64,000 bases of DNA from Palsa-1439 sp050015495 (GTDB lineage Bacteria > Verrucomicrobiota > Verrucomicrobiia > Palsa-1439). This document shows positions 62,680 through 64,000 of the stretch, one piece after another; position 1 is the stretch's first letter, and each line of letters begins with the position of its first letter. The position numbers and the translations under genes are program-made. The notes below the pieces were generated by a model, which saw nothing but the letters and a program-made list of their open reading frames with translations, ran no database searches and had not been told where the DNA came from. The stretch lies in the NCBI GenBank assembly GCA_050015495.1, contig JBEKBH010000002.1, positions 124,001 through 188,000 on the forward strand. The letters run 5' to 3'.

Positions 62680-63213
62680 ATGGCCGAGGAAATCTTTGAT
62701 GTCGTTGACGACCGCGATCAGGTCGTCGGCACGGCGGCGCGCTCGGACGTTCATGCGCGAAAGCTGCGTCATCGAGCTGTGCATGTCTTTCTCTTCAACC
62801 GGAAAGGGGAACTCTTTGTGCAGAAGCGGTCGGCCACAAAAGACTCGTTTCCGGGATGTTACGATTCCAGTGCTTCCGGCCACCTGAACAGCGGCGAGGA
62901 TTATGACACGTGCGCGAAACGCGAGCTCGAGGAGGAGCTTGGTCTGGTCCTGCCGGCACAGCGGTTCCTCAAACACTTTAAGATCGGAGCGAGTGAAGAC
63001 ACGGGCTGGGAATTCGTTTGGGTTTACAGCGCGGTTGCGGACGAACAACCCAGGATCAACCTCGACGAGCTGGAATCCGGCGAGTTCTGGACGCCGCAAC
63101 GCTGCCGATCAATGCTGGCGTCGTATCCCAAGCAGTTCGCCCCCAGTTTTCCGCTGGTATTCGAGGAGTTCGATCGAAAGCGCCTTTGGCCGGCCGCGCC
63201 CCGGGCGGAGTAG
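62680..63213 (+). CDS. NUDIX hydrolase (YfcD/Idi-like)
   Basis: 177 residues from the ATG at 62680 (MAEEIFDVVDDRDQVVGTAA); a GTG at 62662 is an alternative. The NUDIX box is complete: GHLNSGEDYDTCAKRELEEE followed by LGL (GX5EX7REUXEEXGU). HRAVHVFLFNRKGELFVQKR is typical of the YfcD/isopentenyl-diphosphate isomerase-like branch. It hydrolyses a nucleoside-diphosphate-linked compound of unknown identity. Bracketed by two terminators, so a single-gene unit. Confidence 0.9.
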   Translation: MAEEIFDVVDDRDQVVGTAARSDVHARKLRHRAVHVFLFNRKGELFVQKRSATKDSFPGCYDSSASGHLNSGEDYDTCAKRELEEELGLVLPAQRFLKHFKIGASEDTGWEFVWVYSAVADEQPRINLDELESGEFWTPQRCRSMLASYPKQFAPSFPLVFEEFDRKRLWPAAPRAE

Positions 63214-63221
63214 AGCCGAAA

Positions 63222-63245
63222 CCGTTGCAAACCAACGGCATTTTT
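63222..63245 (+). terminator. Rho-independent terminator after the NUDIX gene
   Basis: CCGTTG (63222-63227), a five-base loop and CAACGG (63233-63238), then CATTTTT. Short but perfect stem with a T-run, 9 nt after the stop codon. Confidence 0.65.
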
Positions 63246-63310
63246 CGTATACAGGGGACAGCAGAGACGGTTGGGCCATCGTGAGCACTTGACAAGTTCA
63301 CAGGAGATTT

Positions 63311-63616
63311 ATGCCGACAGTCGAGTTTTTGAACGAAGGAAAGAAAGTGGATTGCGGGCAATATGCGAACCTCCGCAAGGTCGCGCTGCTGCATGACGTT
63401 CCCGTGTACAAGGGGATCGACGAGAAAATCAATTGCCAGGGGAACGGCCTGTGCGGCACGTGTCGAGTGGAAGTTGTGGAAGGGGCCGGGAATCTTTCAC
63501 CGAAAACACGCCGCGAAAAGCTGCGATTGAAAGGCCAGCCGGCCAATCGCCGTCTGAGCTGTCAGTGTCAGGTCATGGGAAACATCACGTGCATTACCTC
63601 ACCCGCCCTGGATTGA
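63311..63616 (+). CDS. 2Fe-2S ferredoxin
   Basis: 101 residues with AGGAG at 63302-63306 upstream. INCQGNGLCGTCRVEVVEG carries the C-x5-C-x2-C of plant-type ferredoxins, and RRLSCQCQVMGN supplies the fourth Cys. Electron carrier in the cytoplasm; partner unknown. Confidence 0.88.
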   Translation: MPTVEFLNEGKKVDCGQYANLRKVALLHDVPVYKGIDEKINCQGNGLCGTCRVEVVEGAGNLSPKTRREKLRLKGQPANRRLSCQCQVMGNITCITSPALD

Positions 63617-63731
63617 CCTGGGAACATGGCTTGCCTAGCACCGCCCGACGCGGTACACTGGCTACCGATTGGATCGCATCACCGATGGGAGAAGCAGCGC
63701 TGAATACGGGAGTTTGATTACGGGGTTGTTT

Positions 63732-64000
63732 ATGGATTTGAAACCAGCGACGGAACTGCGCGCAGTCACGAGGAATCTCTACGGCTGGGCCAGCTTTCAT
63801 CCGCAGTGGAAGACGGATTTCAATAGTTACGCGTTGAGAACGTCCGAGGGAGTCGTCTTTGTGGACCCGCTGAAGCCGGACCCGGAGGTGATCGCCAAAC
63901 TGGAGGCCCTCGGCGAACCCATCGGGATTCTCCTGACCAACGCCCACCATGACCGGGCCGCGGACTGGTTCCGCAAACAGTACGAGATCCAGGTGTACGC
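63732..64000 (+). CDS. Metallo-beta-lactamase-fold protein (3' end outside window)
   Basis: 89 codons from ATG 63732 (MDLKPATELRAVTRNLYGWA), running off the window. VVFVDPLKPDPEV and ILLTNAHHDRAADWF occupy the positions of the first MBL strands and the metal motif. Where HxHxDH is expected the sequence is NAHHDR, so the first His and the last His are replaced and the canonical binuclear site is not present. A non-hydrolytic or differently metallated relative is likely. Confidence 0.7.
   Translation, partial: MDLKPATELRAVTRNLYGWASFHPQWKTDFNSYALRTSEGVVFVDPLKPDPEVIAKLEALGEPIGILLTNAHHDRAADWFRKQYEIQVY

Noticed and set aside
1..64000. CRISPR arrays, rRNA or tRNA genes
   Set aside because: No regularly spaced repeats, rRNA-like conserved segments or cloverleaf-like genes were noticed on reading; a dedicated RNA scan was not possible.

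Overview
The window is one large exopolysaccharide / cell-surface glycan biosynthesis locus, flanked on the right by a few housekeeping genes. DNA is G+C-rich and genes use AGGAGG-type Shine-Dalgarno sites with many ATGA/GTGA overlaps. The secreted glycoside hydrolase is very rich in Thr-Asn, a habit I associate with Verrucomicrobiota. An uncultured verrucomicrobial (PVC-type) bacterium is my best guess (inference, moderate confidence); no rRNA or other taxonomic marker is present.

Left part (1-41 kb): many short transcription units on both strands. They comprise a Gfo/Idh/MocA oxidoreductase cut by the window edge, a cassette of two SDR epimerases plus a DPM1-like glycosyltransferase, several GT4 and GT2 glycosyltransferases, five SAM methyltransferases, a Wzx-type flippase, an O-antigen-ligase/Wzy-like protein, two acyltransferase-3 proteins, an SGNH hydrolase, large multi-spanning GT-C/YfhO-like membrane proteins and a secreted GH-A hydrolase with a PKD domain. 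A tight six-gene minus-strand operon (31.5-38.7 kb) encodes a methyltransferase, a polysaccharide deacetylase, an FAD oxidoreductase, a GT4, a nucleotidyltransferase-kinase fusion and a phosphotransferase. This part is full of decay: a duplicated and nonsense-mutated GT4, a frameshifted transposase, a truncated DUF6625-like gene and a C-terminal remnant of NAD synthetase.

Middle (41-60 kb): gmd and GDP-L-fucose synthase (GDP-mannose to GDP-L-fucose) with a GT2 on the minus strand. On the plus strand, a translationally coupled operon runs GT4 - WecG/TagA - WbaP-type initiating phosphotransferase - CapK-like adenylate-forming protein - PHP hydrolase - HisC-like aminotransferase - bi-domain dehydrogenase. 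A single-polypeptide restriction-modification enzyme sits between this operon and an alpha/alpha-toroid protein, followed by WecB, a second WecG/TagA and a TPR protein. WbaP would start the lipid-linked repeat, the GTs extend it, and Wzx/Wzy and the acyl/methyltransferases export, polymerise and decorate it.

Right end (60.8-64 kb): a porin-like outer-membrane beta-barrel with two tandem sigma70-type promoters and a strong terminator, a NUDIX hydrolase, a 2Fe-2S ferredoxin and a truncated metallo-beta-lactamase-fold protein.

Most interesting signal: a non-coding element of up to about 110 bp is repeated in front of at least eight separate genes of the left part, always oriented into the gene. 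The best copies carry a promoter-like TTGTC/N16/TACTAT pair followed about 45-50 nt later by a conserved core resembling GTCATATGGGAAATGTCGG. I read it as a shared promoter plus transcribed leader that may coordinate the scattered units, functionally like ops/JUMPstart or a LoaP leader but with a different sequence.
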